From: JAVBNH01 sp031551635
GTDB lineage: Bacteria; Bacillota; Clostridia; Oscillospirales; Acutalibacteraceae
DNA: 64,000 nt
Reading direction: 5' to 3'
Assembly (NCBI GenBank): GCA_031551635.1
Contig: JAVBNH010000013.1
Coordinates: forward strand, 1-64,000
In this document: piece after piece, positions 56,578-64,000 of the stretch
Layout of the letters: each line of letters opens with the position of its first letter
Position numbering within the stretch: the first letter of the stretch is position 1
Notes under the pieces: generated by a model
Database searches by the model: none
Told to the model about the DNA's origin: nothing
Seen by the model: the letters and a program-made list of their open reading frames with translations, nothing else
Made by a program: the position numbers and the translations under genes

Positions 56578-58293
56578 TTATTCTTGTGAAACATTAAAAA
56601 GCGAATAGAAGTATTTTTTATTATCCATAAGCACATCAAACTTACCTTTTTCAACTATTACGCCGTGGTTAAGTACAATTATTTCATCATATTTGCGCAT
56701 AGTTGACTCCTCAAGCTTATGCGTGACAATGATTCTCGTCAGATTATCGATTGAAAGAATCGCATCGCTGACAGCTTTTGCCGTGGCGTTGTCAAGCGCC
56801 GCTGTTGCCTCGTCCATCATCAAAACCGGCGTCTCCTTTAAAAGACATCGGGCAATCGATACCCTTTGCTTCTCGCCGCCCGAAAGGTTGCTGCCGCCCG
56901 CGCCGCATTCATAGTCGTCGCCGCGCTCGAGAGCCAGCTCCCGCAGACCCGCGCGGGATATAGCCTGATGATACTTATCCTCATCGAAGGACTTAAACAT
57001 TGTAATATTGTCTTTCAGCGTGCTGTCAAACAGAAAGACATTCTGCTGAATAACCGACACAATGTCGTATAAGCTGTCAAGATTAAGATTTTTTAATTCT
57101 TGATTATCATATAAAATCTGCCCGTTGTAGGACTGCGAGTGTCCCATCAGGAGACTCAGCAAAGTCGATTTACCGCTTCCGGAATTACCGACAATGGCAT
57201 AACTCTTGCCCTTTTCAAGGTTCAGAGAAATATTTTTCAAAACGGGCTTATTTTCCTCATATTCGAAATACAAATCGCGAATTTCGATACCATCTTCAAG
57301 AGATTCAATCACCTCATGCCCGATAAGCGAATCGTCGCAGTGAATGGTATCAGCCATTTTATCAATCAACGCGCTTGAAGCCTTGCGGTTGCTGTGAAGA
57401 GACACAAGATTTTTCACAGGTCCCATAACATTGCCCTGAAGCTGATGAAAACCGAAAACCGTACCGATACTCATTATATTTCTAAAAACAAAATATGTCC
57501 CTAGCCCGACAATCATCAGAGTTATAAGAACCGCTGTCGCCTCGCTTATTATAGATACATTCTGCGAGGTCTGCCTTCTTTGCCGTTTTGCTTCCTCCAG
57601 AACGATATTTTGCTTGTCAAACAGCTGCAATACTTCCTTTTCAGCCTTAAAACTTTTTATTACTATAAATCCGCTGAGCAAATCCTTGACCTGATCGACA
57701 AAACCGGCGTTTTCAGCTGAAGCGTTTTTCTCTTTTTTTACAACTCTTTTGCCGTACCTCAGGGCTATCATAGCCGGGAGAAAGGTCATGCAAAGCACCG
57801 GAATAGCAATTTGCCACGATAGCGTGAGCATAGCCACAACACCGAAGCAAAGGCGGGCAATCTGATTGATAATGCTCAGCGTTCCCTGCATATAATTTCC
57901 CTCAATGGAATTAAGGTCGTTTGAAAAAGCTGAGATAAAGGTGCTGCTGGAGGTGTCGCCGAACTGCCCGATAGATTTATCAAAAAGTTTTGTAAAAACG
58001 TACTTCTTAAACTGGGAAATACCCTTTTTTATATAGCGGTTTGTATAAATTTTTTCGAGATAGCTCCCGCTGATACCAAACAGCGCGGTCACTCCGCCAA
58101 GAGCCATTGCGAAATATATTTTTTTAAAATTCGCCTCCTCCATAGCCTCTATAACATTCTTGAAAATAAAAGCTACGAGGGTATCGGTCAGGGCATAAAA
58201 AGCAATAGCGACAAGCGCCATAATAAAATTGCTTTTGTTGCCTATCATAAATTGCCGCCGACACTCAAGCACCGTGTCCTGAATCTTCTTCAT
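56578..58293 (-). CDS. ABC exporter, fused permease and ATPase
   Basis: 571 aa, one half-transporter working as a dimer. Six-helix domain from about 20 to 310 (NFIMALVAIAFYALTDTLVA; VAVLITLMIVGLGTYFVF type helices). Nucleotide-binding domain: Walker A AIVGNSGSGKSTLLSLLMGH, Q-loop VSVIQQNVFLFDS, signature LSGGEKQRVSIARC, Walker B PVLMMDEATAALD and the H-loop IIVTHKL. Exports a peptide, lipid or drug; substrate unknown. It lies alone on the minus strand between the two copies of repeat P. Confidence 0.92.
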   Translation of the reverse strand: MKKIQDTVLECRRQFMIGNKSNFIMALVAIAFYALTDTLVAFIFKNVIEAMEEANFKKIYFAMALGGVTALFGISGSYLEKIYTNRYIKKGISQFKKYVFTKLFDKSIGQFGDTSSSTFISAFSNDLNSIEGNYMQGTLSIINQIARLCFGVVAMLTLSWQIAIPVLCMTFLPAMIALRYGKRVVKKEKNASAENAGFVDQVKDLLSGFIVIKSFKAEKEVLQLFDKQNIVLEEAKRQRRQTSQNVSIISEATAVLITLMIVGLGTYFVFRNIMSIGTVFGFHQLQGNVMGPVKNLVSLHSNRKASSALIDKMADTIHCDDSLIGHEVIESLEDGIEIRDLYFEYEENKPVLKNISLNLEKGKSYAIVGNSGSGKSTLLSLLMGHSQSYNGQILYDNQELKNLNLDSLYDIVSVIQQNVFLFDSTLKDNITMFKSFDEDKYHQAISRAGLRELALERGDDYECGAGGSNLSGGEKQRVSIARCLLKETPVLMMDEATAALDNATAKAVSDAILSIDNLTRIIVTHKLEESTMRKYDEIIVLNHGVIVEKGKFDVLMDNKKYFYSLFNVSQE

Positions 58294-58516
58294 TGTTTCT
58301 CACTCCATTATTCCTGACAGTCATTTTAATACCTGTTACAGCTATGAAGTATACCATAAAATCATATGGTTATAAAGCATTTAAACACAAGATGCAAATT
58401 TTCACATCAAGTTGCATTTATTACAATATTATTACAAAAGATAAATTTGGCTTTACTTTTTTTTTTCATGTTTTAAGATGGTATTAGGAATTATATTTAA
58501 GGAAAGGCATGGTCTT
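58294..58516. other. Gene-free stretch upstream of repeat P copy 2
   Basis: Contains ATGCAA (58392-58397) with TTGCAT (58412-58417) as an inverted repeat, an AT-rich region, and at 58502-58514 GAAAGGCATGGTC, which matches the tail of repeat P. That suggests part of a further copy abutting copy 2. A weak minus-strand promoter for the ABC gene (TTTATA at 58371, TATACT at 58348) is possible. Confidence 0.4.
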
Positions 58517-58610
58517 AAGTTTGAAAAACTTGTTTTTCAAAAGGTTATGTGCCTTTTAGGCAAAACAAAATCAGGACACGCTAGCTCACTATATATTGAA
58601 AGGAATGGTC
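58517..58610 (+). repeat. 94-bp double-hairpin repeat family P, copy 2
   Basis: Second copy of the repeat at 56414-56507. Here it forms the leader of the dockerin protein: its final GAAAGGAATGGTC supplies the ribosome binding site for the ATG at 58617. The two predicted hairpins are TTTGAAAAAC / GTTTTTCAAA and GCC-TTTTA-GGC. Confidence 0.8.
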
Positions 58611-58616
58611 AAAAAA

Positions 58617-59348
58617 ATGAAAAAGACAAGTAAAAAGTTTTCAATTCTTCTTTTCGCGGTTCTATTAATTATACCCGCGCTTTCCCCATTTACATTTTTA
58701 GCTGAAAGCAAAGAGATCGCGAATATACTGGGCGATGTTAATGCGGACGGAGTTGTAACAGCCATAGATGCCCGTATGGCGCTCAGATATTCGGCGGACT
58801 TGTCAAAATTGACTGCCGAACAAAAAAAAGCGGCAGACCTGAACGATGACTCAAAGGTTGATGCAAATGACGCGAGAGGTATTCTCATGATTTCCGCAGA
58901 GCTGGAAACAGCGCCCTTCAAGCATCCTGATAAATCGGTCTTTACTCTCTCGCTTGACCCCCTGCCGAAAACCGATTTTAAAGTCGGCGAATCGCTAAAA
59001 CTCAAAGCACACCTGAAAAACACCTCGGAGCGGGGGTATAAGATTGTAAGCGGAATGTATCCGGTGGAAGCCGGGCTGACAAGAGAGGGCAGCAGCGGTT
59101 ATGCAATTCTTGCAATTGGTGTAGACAGATATTTTAAATCAGGGGAAACTCTTTCAGCCGGTATAATTGCTCTCGCAGACGAAACGAGCCAAACGATGAT
59201 GAGCAAAGAGTATGAGGAATATACCTTCACAAAAGCGGGAACCTATACGCTCAACGTTAAATCAAGCTTTTCTATTCCAGATTTTTCAGGAAAAATGCAA
59301 ACATACAGCTATTCACTTGAGCCGATAACTATTACTGTAACAGAATAG
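58617..59348 (+). CDS. Secreted protein with N-terminal type I dockerin
   Basis: 243 aa. Signal peptide MKKTSKKFSILLFAVLLIIP, cleaved near LAES. Directly after it is a complete two-repeat dockerin, GDVNADGVVTAIDARMALRY (about 32-51) and DLNDDSKVDANDARGILMIS (about 67-86), both with calcium ligands, unlike the degenerate second repeats of the three paralogs at 24775-30176. The C-terminal 150 residues are an Ig-like beta domain (KVGESLKLKAHLKNTSERGY; FTKAGTYTLNVKSSFSIPDF). An N-terminal dockerin is unusual. No catalytic residues recognised, so it may be an adaptor. Leader is repeat P. Confidence 0.85.
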   Translation: MKKTSKKFSILLFAVLLIIPALSPFTFLAESKEIANILGDVNADGVVTAIDARMALRYSADLSKLTAEQKKAADLNDDSKVDANDARGILMISAELETAPFKHPDKSVFTLSLDPLPKTDFKVGESLKLKAHLKNTSERGYKIVSGMYPVEAGLTREGSSGYAILAIGVDRYFKSGETLSAGIIALADETSQTMMSKEYEEYTFTKAGTYTLNVKSSFSIPDFSGKMQTYSYSLEPITITVTE

Positions 59349-59358
59349 TGCATAAAAA

Positions 59359-59391
59359 AGGAGCTTACTCGTTGAAAAAGGGTAAGCTCCT
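59359..59391 (-). terminator. Terminator of the PIN/AbrB operon (bidirectional)
   Basis: 10-bp stem AGGAGCTTAC / GTAAGCTCCT; on the minus strand it runs into TTTTTT. It also lies 11 bases after the dockerin gene stop. Confidence 0.82.
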
Positions 59392-59430
59392 CATAAATGC
59401 TATTTATTTCCTACTTGAATTTTTATGAGC

Positions 59431-59835
59431 TTAAATTTTGTTCAAAAATTCAGAAGCAGTTAAAATCAATGGTTTAATTAATCCGGATTCTAAAAAGTCT
59501 TTATCCCCGGTAAGTATAATATCTACTTCTGCCTTTACTGCTGCCCTTAAAATGGGACGGTCATTAATATCACGTATTTTATCCTCATCCGGATATGCGC
59601 TTAGCGGCACGGGAATTACTTCAACAGCCGAAAGCATGTTAGAAATAAACCGTTCAAAAACTTGAATTTTATCGGGAAATTTTCTAATAAATACCCGGTG
59701 TAATTCTTCAATGCTTTGCTCACATATTAAGCCCTGATATGGCGGTTCAACTGCTTTTATATATGCGAGATGAGGTGTACTTCCTTTTGAATATGCTGCG
59801 GAAATGAGTATATTTGTGTCTAATAAAACTTTCAT
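59431..59835 (-). CDS. PIN-domain ribonuclease toxin
   Basis: 134 aa. PIN fold with the acidic site: VLLDTNILISAAYSKGS at the start, Glu in EQSIEELHRVFIRKF, and DINDRPILRAAV with ILTGDKDFLES at the end. Expected to cleave RNA, kept in check by the upstream AbrB-type antitoxin. The ATG at 59835 follows the antitoxin stop by one base. An 8-residue longer frame start lies inside the antitoxin gene and is not needed. Confidence 0.88.
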   Translation of the reverse strand: MKVLLDTNILISAAYSKGSTPHLAYIKAVEPPYQGLICEQSIEELHRVFIRKFPDKIQVFERFISNMLSAVEVIPVPLSAYPDEDKIRDINDRPILRAAVKAEVDIILTGDKDFLESGLIKPLILTASEFLNKI

Positions 59836-59836
59836 A

Positions 59837-60094
59837 TCACTCAACTTCAGAACGGACATCTTTTATTAAAGAATCCAAATCCTCTATAGAATTGATTCCC
59901 GCTCTTTTCCATTCATTCTCCATTTCTTTTTGAAAGGTTTCCATTGCATATAATGCAGGATTCATCATAATAACCCGGTCATTTTCATAAATCAATGCGA
60001 CACGGTCGCCAACTGATAGTCCCATATTTTTGCGAATATCTATGGGCAACGTGATTTGGCCTTTTGACATAACTTTTGCCGTATTGAAAATCAT
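59837..60094 (-). CDS. AbrB/MazE-type antitoxin
   Basis: 85 aa. Swapped-hairpin DNA-binding domain NTAKVMSKGQITLPIDIRKN, GLSVGDRVALIYENDRVIMM, followed by a C-terminal toxin-binding tail (YAMETFQKEMENEWKRAGIN). It neutralises the PIN toxin and likely autoregulates: a perfect 12-bp palindrome TAGTATATACTA overlaps the promoter -10. The ATG at 60094 follows GGAGGTGA. Confidence 0.9.
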   Translation of the reverse strand: MIFNTAKVMSKGQITLPIDIRKNMGLSVGDRVALIYENDRVIMMNPALYAMETFQKEMENEWKRAGINSIEDLDSLIKDVRSEVE

Positions 60095-60133
60095 TAATAT
60101 CACCTCCATGCAAGTAGGGTTTACCTTACTTTA

Positions 60134-60163
60134 TAGTATATACTAAAAATATAAATAAATCAA
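60134..60163 (-). promoter_or_regulatory. Promoter and operator of the PIN/AbrB operon
   Basis: On the minus strand TTGATT (60158-60163), 17 bp, TATACT (60135-60140). The palindrome TAGTATATACTA (60134-60145) covers the -10 box. Confidence 0.72.
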
Positions 60164-60194
60164 CTGTATTATCTTACTTTCGTATTTATGTACG

Positions 60195-60232
60195 AAAAAG
60201 CTGAGAGATGAATTAACACTCTCAGCTTTTTT
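60195..60232 (-). terminator. Terminator of gapA
   Basis: Stem AAAAAGCTGAGAG / CTCTCAGCTTTTT, T-tract on the minus strand, 18 bases after the gapA stop. Confidence 0.88.
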
Positions 60233-60250
60233 AAATGGGATTTTTTAAAA

Positions 60251-61270
60251 TTATTTCAGTTCCGCGAAATACTTGATGGTTCTGACCATCTGGCTAGTGT
60301 AAGAATTCTCGTTGTCATACCATGCGACAACCTGAACTTGATAGAGACCGTCGGCAATTTTCGCAACCATAGTCTGAGTCGCGTCAAACAGAGAGCCATA
60401 GCTCATTCCGATAACGTCGCTTGAAACGATTTCGTCCTCATTATAGCCGTAGGAAGCGCTCTTGGCAGCCTTCATGGCCGCGTTTATGCAGTCGGGGCAA
60501 ACATCACCCTCACTCTTGACAACAGCGGTAAGGATTGTTGTCGAGCCTGTCGGTACGGGAACTCTCTGCGCTGAGCCGATAAGCTTGCCGTTAAGCTCGG
60601 GAATAACAAGACCGATAGCCTTTGCCGCGCCTGTTGAATTCGGAACAATGTTAGCAGCAGCGGCTCTCGCACGGCGAAGGTCGCCCTTCGGGTGAGGTCC
60701 GTCAAGTGTCATCTGGTCGCCTGTATAGGCGTGGATAGTCGCCATTATACCGCTCTGAATCGGTGCGAAATCATTAAGAGCCTTAGCCATTGGAGCAAGG
60801 CAGTTAGTTGTGCAGGAAGCGGCGGAAATTATAGTATCCTCAGCCTTAAGAATACCCTCGTTAACACCAAAAACAATTGTCGGGAGGTCGTTGCCTGCCG
60901 GAGCGGAGATAACGACTTTCTTCGCGCCAGCTTGAATATGAGCGGCTGACTTCTCTTTTGTTACATAGAAGCCTGTGCACTCTAGAACAACGTCAACACC
61001 AAGCTCGCCCCAGGGAAGCTCAGCGGCGTTTTTAACAGCGTATATAGTGATTTCCTTGCCGTCTACGACTATGGAATTATCCTTCGCGACAACCTTATCA
61101 GCGAGAGCGTACTTGCCCTGAGCGGTGTCATACTTGAGAAGGTGGGCGAGCATTTTCGCGTCTGTTAGGTCATTGATTGCGACTACCTCATAACCCTCAG
61201 CGCCGAACATCTGGCGGAAAGCAAGGCGGCCGATTCGGCCGAAACCGTTAATTGCAACTTTAACTGACAT
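60251..61270 (-). CDS. gapA: Glyceraldehyde-3-phosphate dehydrogenase
   Basis: 339 aa. Phosphorylating NAD enzyme of glycolysis. VKVAINGFGRIGRLAFRQM is the Rossmann motif, the catalytic Cys is in ISAASCTTNCLAPMAKALND, the His in IHAYTGDQM, and the C-terminal WYDNENSYTSQMVRT is diagnostic. The ATG at 61270 has GGAGGA upstream; the extended frame to 61285 contains only that site. No pgk or tpi follows. Confidence 0.98.
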   Translation of the reverse strand: MSVKVAINGFGRIGRLAFRQMFGAEGYEVVAINDLTDAKMLAHLLKYDTAQGKYALADKVVAKDNSIVVDGKEITIYAVKNAAELPWGELGVDVVLECTGFYVTKEKSAAHIQAGAKKVVISAPAGNDLPTIVFGVNEGILKAEDTIISAASCTTNCLAPMAKALNDFAPIQSGIMATIHAYTGDQMTLDGPHPKGDLRRARAAAANIVPNSTGAAKAIGLVIPELNGKLIGSAQRVPVPTGSTTILTAVVKSEGDVCPDCINAAMKAAKSASYGYNEDEIVSSDVIGMSYGSLFDATQTMVAKIADGLYQVQVVAWYDNENSYTSQMVRTIKYFAELK

Positions 61271-61303
61271 ATTAAATTCCTCCAATACTTTTAATACCTA
61301 TAT

Positions 61304-61330
61304 ATTATAACCATTTTTTTTTATTTGCAA
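61304..61330 (-). promoter_or_regulatory. Promoter of gapA
   Basis: On the minus strand a perfect TATAAT (61304-61309) with TTGCAA (61325-61330) at a short 15-bp spacing, 34 bases upstream of the ATG. Confidence 0.5.
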
Positions 61331-61379
61331 GCAATTTTGATAAAAATAAATGCCTATATCCAAACTTTGGTATTATGCT

Positions 61380-61412
61380 AAAAAAACACCCTTCTTCCTA
61401 AGAAAAAGGGTG
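61380..61412 (-). terminator. Terminator of the cohesin-like gene
   Basis: On the minus strand stem CACCCTT / AAGGGTG followed by seven T, 34 bases after the stop. Confidence 0.82.
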
Positions 61413-61445
61413 CAAAATTACATTCATGTTATTTTGAAATAAATA

Positions 61446-62195
61446 TTATTTTGTGAATAAATTAGTGAACCATGCAAATATCTTTAAGAAGAACTTTATA
61501 ACCTTGTCAAGGAAGGTTTCTGGAGCGGTTATTTCTACCTTTTCGGTTGTAACTGTAGCGTTAGCAGTCATGTCAGCATTGTTAACGTCATACAGAGTTC
61601 TGATATCAAAGTCTGTTAGCTCCGGAACATCGGCAAGAATGTTAAAGGAAATAGTTATTGTGACAAAAGGTGAATTGATAGTCGCAAGCTCATCCTTGCA
61701 GAAGAAGGAAACAGCCATCTTGCTTAAATCATTCATATTATACGCCTGAGCAACCGCTACGACACTCTCGTCATTAACCTCTGTTAAACCGAGAACAAGC
61801 TTATCGGAATTAAAGGTCAAAAGGAAGTCTCCGGCAGCGACACCAGCTGGGTTTTTAAGGGTTATTTCAACAGAAAGTATATTTTTGTTTGTTACAACTG
61901 TCTGCTTCACATATATCTCAGGAATGAGGTCGGAGGCGTCTGGAAGCTCTGTCGGGAGCTCGTCGTCAAAACCCTGCTGCACTCTGTATAAAGCGCGCGC
62001 GCCTGCTGCGCTGATAAAGCCCTGATTAAGTACATCCGAGGATTTTACCTCATCATAAACACTGCTGTCAAGAGTATAAACCGCGCTGTGCAGAAGCACA
62101 TCCTCAAACATCGTGGCGGCTGAAGCCGAAAGGGCGAGGGTTGATAATGCCATTACCAGGCAAAGCAGGACAGCTAATAGTTTTCTTGTTTTCAT
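61446..62195 (-). CDS. Secreted cohesin-like protein with an amphipathic C-terminal helix
   Basis: 249 aa. Signal peptide MKTRKLLAVLLCLVMALSTL, cleaved after SASA. Residues about 95-220 are a beta sandwich resembling cohesin modules (SVEITLKNPAGVAAGDFLLT, FNSDKLVLGL, FVTITISFNILADV). Cohesins bind dockerins, and four dockerin-type proteins are in this window. After VEITAPE the last 24 residues (TFLDKVIKFFLKIFAWFTNL) form a strongly amphipathic Lys/Phe helix instead of a sortase signal or S-layer repeats. That tail resembles the free-standing peptides at 1648-1948. The cohesin call is by pattern and not certain; another secreted beta-sandwich domain is the alternative. Confidence 0.65.
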   Translation of the reverse strand: MKTRKLLAVLLCLVMALSTLALSASAATMFEDVLLHSAVYTLDSSVYDEVKSSDVLNQGFISAAGARALYRVQQGFDDELPTELPDASDLIPEIYVKQTVVTNKNILSVEITLKNPAGVAAGDFLLTFNSDKLVLGLTEVNDESVVAVAQAYNMNDLSKMAVSFFCKDELATINSPFVTITISFNILADVPELTDFDIRTLYDVNNADMTANATVTTEKVEITAPETFLDKVIKFFLKIFAWFTNLFTK

Positions 62196-62287
62196 AAATC
62201 TGACACTCCTTTTTTGTTTTTCGTAATTAAATCATAACACATCTAAACAAATAATGCAATATAAATATGAAAATTTTGTTAAAAAAA

Positions 62288-62380
62288 TGTGTAACACTAG
62301 TACCTTAACGGGCTGAAAGCTCAATAAAAAGTAAGAATTAGGTTGTGGGCTTGGCAAGCCAAGCCCACATTAGTTACACA
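62288..62380. repeat. Dispersed hairpin repeat family R, copy 3, with terminal inverted repeats
   Basis: Ends TGTGTAAC (62288-62295) and GTTACACA (62373-62380) are an 8-bp perfect inverted repeat. Inside are ACGGGCTGAAAGCTCAA and a perfect 24-bp palindrome (62345-62368; arms GTGGGCTTGGCA / mirror complement). Best-preserved copy of the family. Confidence 0.8.
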
Positions 62381-62392
62381 TTAAAAAATCAA

Positions 62393-62959
62393 TTAATAAA
62401 TTTTCCCTAGAAGCCAGACAATATTCTCACCGAGCCTCTTCATGGTTCGTACACCCTCAGTGTCATTCACGAATTCACCTTTTCCTAGAGCGATTCCAAG
62501 GTTCCAATAGGTGCTCCCGGGAACAATCATATCATTCATCAGGAAAAAATTTTGAATCGAGTTCAGTGTATGTATACTTCCCGCACGCCTTACCGCGCTC
62601 ACAGCTGCTCCGATTTTCCGCGAAAACGCCTTTGAATCAGAGCATGCCATAAAACCGCAGCGGTCAATTATAGCCTTGCATTCACTCGAAACATCGGCGA
62701 AATAAGTCGGAGAGCCGATTATAATTGCCTGCGCTTCAAGCATTTTCGGGTAAAGCTCGTTTATCCAGTCGTCACTCGTGCAAACACCCTTGTGCCTTGA
62801 ACAGCCGCCGCAGGCAAGGCAGCCGGTGACCGGCTTCCCTCCCGCTTGATATATTTCAGTTTCGCAATCCGCCTTTTCGCAGACCTCCAGCACTGTTTTC
62901 AACATATGAAAGGTATTTCCATCCGTGCGGGGGCTTGTATTAACAGCTAAAACCTTCAT
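62393..62959 (-). CDS. Flavodoxin-fold NAD(P)H-dependent oxidoreductase
   Basis: 188 aa. FMN-binding loop VNTSPRTDGNTFHML, then VTGCLACGGCSRHKGVCTSD with a CxxC-x2-C-like cluster motif as in iron-sulfur flavoproteins and related reductases, then IIIGSPTYFADVSSECKAII and AVSAVRRAGSIHTLNSIQ. Likely a redox enzyme of unknown substrate. 25 bp downstream of the ddh stop on the same strand, possibly co-transcribed. Confidence 0.87.
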   Translation of the reverse strand: MKVLAVNTSPRTDGNTFHMLKTVLEVCEKADCETEIYQAGGKPVTGCLACGGCSRHKGVCTSDDWINELYPKMLEAQAIIIGSPTYFADVSSECKAIIDRCGFMACSDSKAFSRKIGAAVSAVRRAGSIHTLNSIQNFFLMNDMIVPGSTYWNLGIALGKGEFVNDTEGVRTMKRLGENIVWLLGKIY

Positions 62960-62983
62960 ATCTTTAATTCCATTTCATTAAAA

Positions 62984-63868
62984 TTAAACTAACGCGTGAA
63001 CTGCTTCATCCCTATCCATTTCCAAGAAGTCAACGGGCGGAATTTCAATCAGAGTATAGCATCCAGGCGCCTGCCGAAGCACAGCTCTGGCAGAAGAAAC
63101 AAGCATCTGCCCTGTCAGTGCGGGATTGTTGATTTTCATCGAATAATTAAATAGCTGGTTGTGAGTGTCACCCGATACACCCTTACGCTCAATCAATACA
63201 CCGTGCCCCATGTCTTTCAGGTCGCGAACACTCTCAACTGCGTTTACATGCGTTTCGTCATGTGCGAAATATTCATCCTTCTTAATATCAGCTGCTACCT
63301 CCGCAAATCCGCGGCTGCCGTCAAGCTCAACATAAACCATTCTTCTGTGAATACTTGTGCCAAGAGGTATGGTCATTGACAAAGCATCCTTAACACCGGG
63401 GATAGCCTTAGCCGCGACTGAATGCCCCATGCTCATGCCGGGACCGAAGTTGGTGTAGGTTATGCCCCTGGGAGCCATCGCCTCAAAAAGAGCGCGGACA
63501 ACCGAATCACTGCCCGGGTCCCAGCCTGAGGAAAGAATGCTGGCGGTATTGTTAGCCTTGGCGACAGCGTCAAGCTTTTTGCGCACAGCCGGAATTTCGC
63601 CGTGTATGTCAAAGCCGTCAACTGTCGCGATTCCGAGCGAAAGAAGCTTTTCAGCCATTTCGGGAACAATGCGGCTCGGCAGAGCGAGAATCGCAACATC
63701 AAAAGGGTGAAGCTCTTTTAAATCAGCGGCAATTTTTAAGCCGCATGCAGTATTTCCAGCTAAAACTGTGTCGACGATTCCGGCTATTTCAAAATCGTTG
63801 CAAGAATCAATTGCTTCGGCAACACACTTGCCGACATTTCCAAAACCAAAAATTGCTGCTTTTTTCAC
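62984..63868 (-). CDS. ddh: meso-Diaminopimelate D-dehydrogenase
   Basis: 294 aa. NADPH-dependent one-step amination of tetrahydrodipicolinate to meso-DAP. KAAIFGFGNVGKCVAEAIDS binds the nucleotide; ILSSGWDPGSDSVVRALFEA and TNFGPGMSMGHSVAAKAIPG are diagnostic; GHGVLIERKGVSGDTHNQLF follows. With dapA and dapB in the window it gives a full short route from aspartate semialdehyde to meso-DAP. Start at GTG 63868, nine bases after GGAG; a TTG at 63883 would overlap that site. 63884-64000 shows no feature. Confidence 0.93.
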   Translation of the reverse strand: MKKAAIFGFGNVGKCVAEAIDSCNDFEIAGIVDTVLAGNTACGLKIAADLKELHPFDVAILALPSRIVPEMAEKLLSLGIATVDGFDIHGEIPAVRKKLDAVAKANNTASILSSGWDPGSDSVVRALFEAMAPRGITYTNFGPGMSMGHSVAAKAIPGVKDALSMTIPLGTSIHRRMVYVELDGSRGFAEVAADIKKDEYFAHDETHVNAVESVRDLKDMGHGVLIERKGVSGDTHNQLFNYSMKINNPALTGQMLVSSARAVLRQAPGCYTLIEIPPVDFLEMDRDEAVHALV

Positions 63869-64000
63869 TTTAACCAACTCCAAAAACTTAGTAATTTATT
63901 TTATCATACTTCTAAGAGTTTTTCTATGTATGACTATAACAAAATTCAGAAATAAAACACGGTTAAGTCATGTATAATTTTTATAAAAACAAAAAATTGC

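Overview
The window looks like a chromosomal segment from a spore-forming, carbohydrate-degrading clostridium (Bacillota, Clostridia; I would guess a gut or rumen Oscillospirales/Ruminococcaceae relative). The support is a forespore sigma operon (spoIIAA-spoIIAB-sigF), an alpha/beta small acid-soluble spore protein, a CotH-type kinase lipoprotein, WhiA, HPr kinase, indolepyruvate:ferredoxin oxidoreductase, meso-diaminopimelate dehydrogenase and dockerin-bearing secreted proteins. Shine-Dalgarno sites are strong (AAAGGA/GGAGG), several promoters are near-consensus sigma-A with 17-bp spacers, and base composition is moderately AT-rich by eye. I saw no rRNA, tRNA, CRISPR array, intact insertion sequence or prophage.

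Layout. 1-9.6 kb: a GH29 fucosidase, two unannotated 40-residue amphipathic peptides, four tandem divergent GH10 proteins, a purple-acid-phosphatase-like enzyme and a DUF4956 membrane protein. 9.7-14.1 kb (minus): iorA-iorB-paaK-ACT, aryl-keto-acid metabolism. 14.3-15.9 kb: a barnase-fold RNase fused to a truncated MuF-type zinc motif, followed by three barstar genes at an exact 312-bp period. 16-21.7 kb (minus): a sodium:solute symporter, whiA, murB, a ROK sugar kinase and hprK. 21.9-30.2 kb: an iron alcohol dehydrogenase, GNAT, GH172, then three large secreted paralogs with C-terminal dockerin-like modules and an interposed Thr/Pro-rich secreted protein. 30.4-34 kb (minus): MATE exporter, N-acetylneuraminate-lyase-like aldolase and a Gfo/Idh/MocA dehydrogenase. 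34.1-37.7 kb: ZIP transporter and a BlaI/M56 sensor pair with operators. 37.8-44.3 kb (minus): GPH sugar symporter, an unrecognised probable glycosidase and GH38 alpha-mannosidase. 44.3-48.6 kb: queA, then asd-dapA-dapB with a structured leader. 48.9-55.3 kb: spore and membrane genes (SASP, SPFH, DUF1836, CotH, spoIIA operon). 55.5-64 kb: C39-like peptidase, ABC exporter, N-terminal-dockerin protein, PIN/AbrB pair, gapA, a cohesin-like secreted protein, a flavoprotein and ddh.

How it fits together. Much of the window concerns plant or host glycan use: extracellular dockerin proteins, a possible cohesin receptor and GH10 proteins outside; symporters plus cytoplasmic GH29, GH38, GH172 and sugar kinases inside. 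The most unusual thread is a short hydrophobic/amphipathic segment of the type FF-x-K-I-x-x-FFL. It occurs as free-standing 40-aa peptides (1648-1948), at the N-termini of the four neighbouring GH10 proteins and at the C-terminus of the cohesin-like protein (61446-62195).

The window also carries several families of small intergenic repeats. One occurs twice (9545-9609 and 48616-48672) and folds into a three-stem structure with compensatory base changes. A 94-bp double-hairpin repeat occurs at 56414 and 58517. A hairpin element occurs at 26251, 55298 and 62288. Several loci carry tandem 7-bp repeats.
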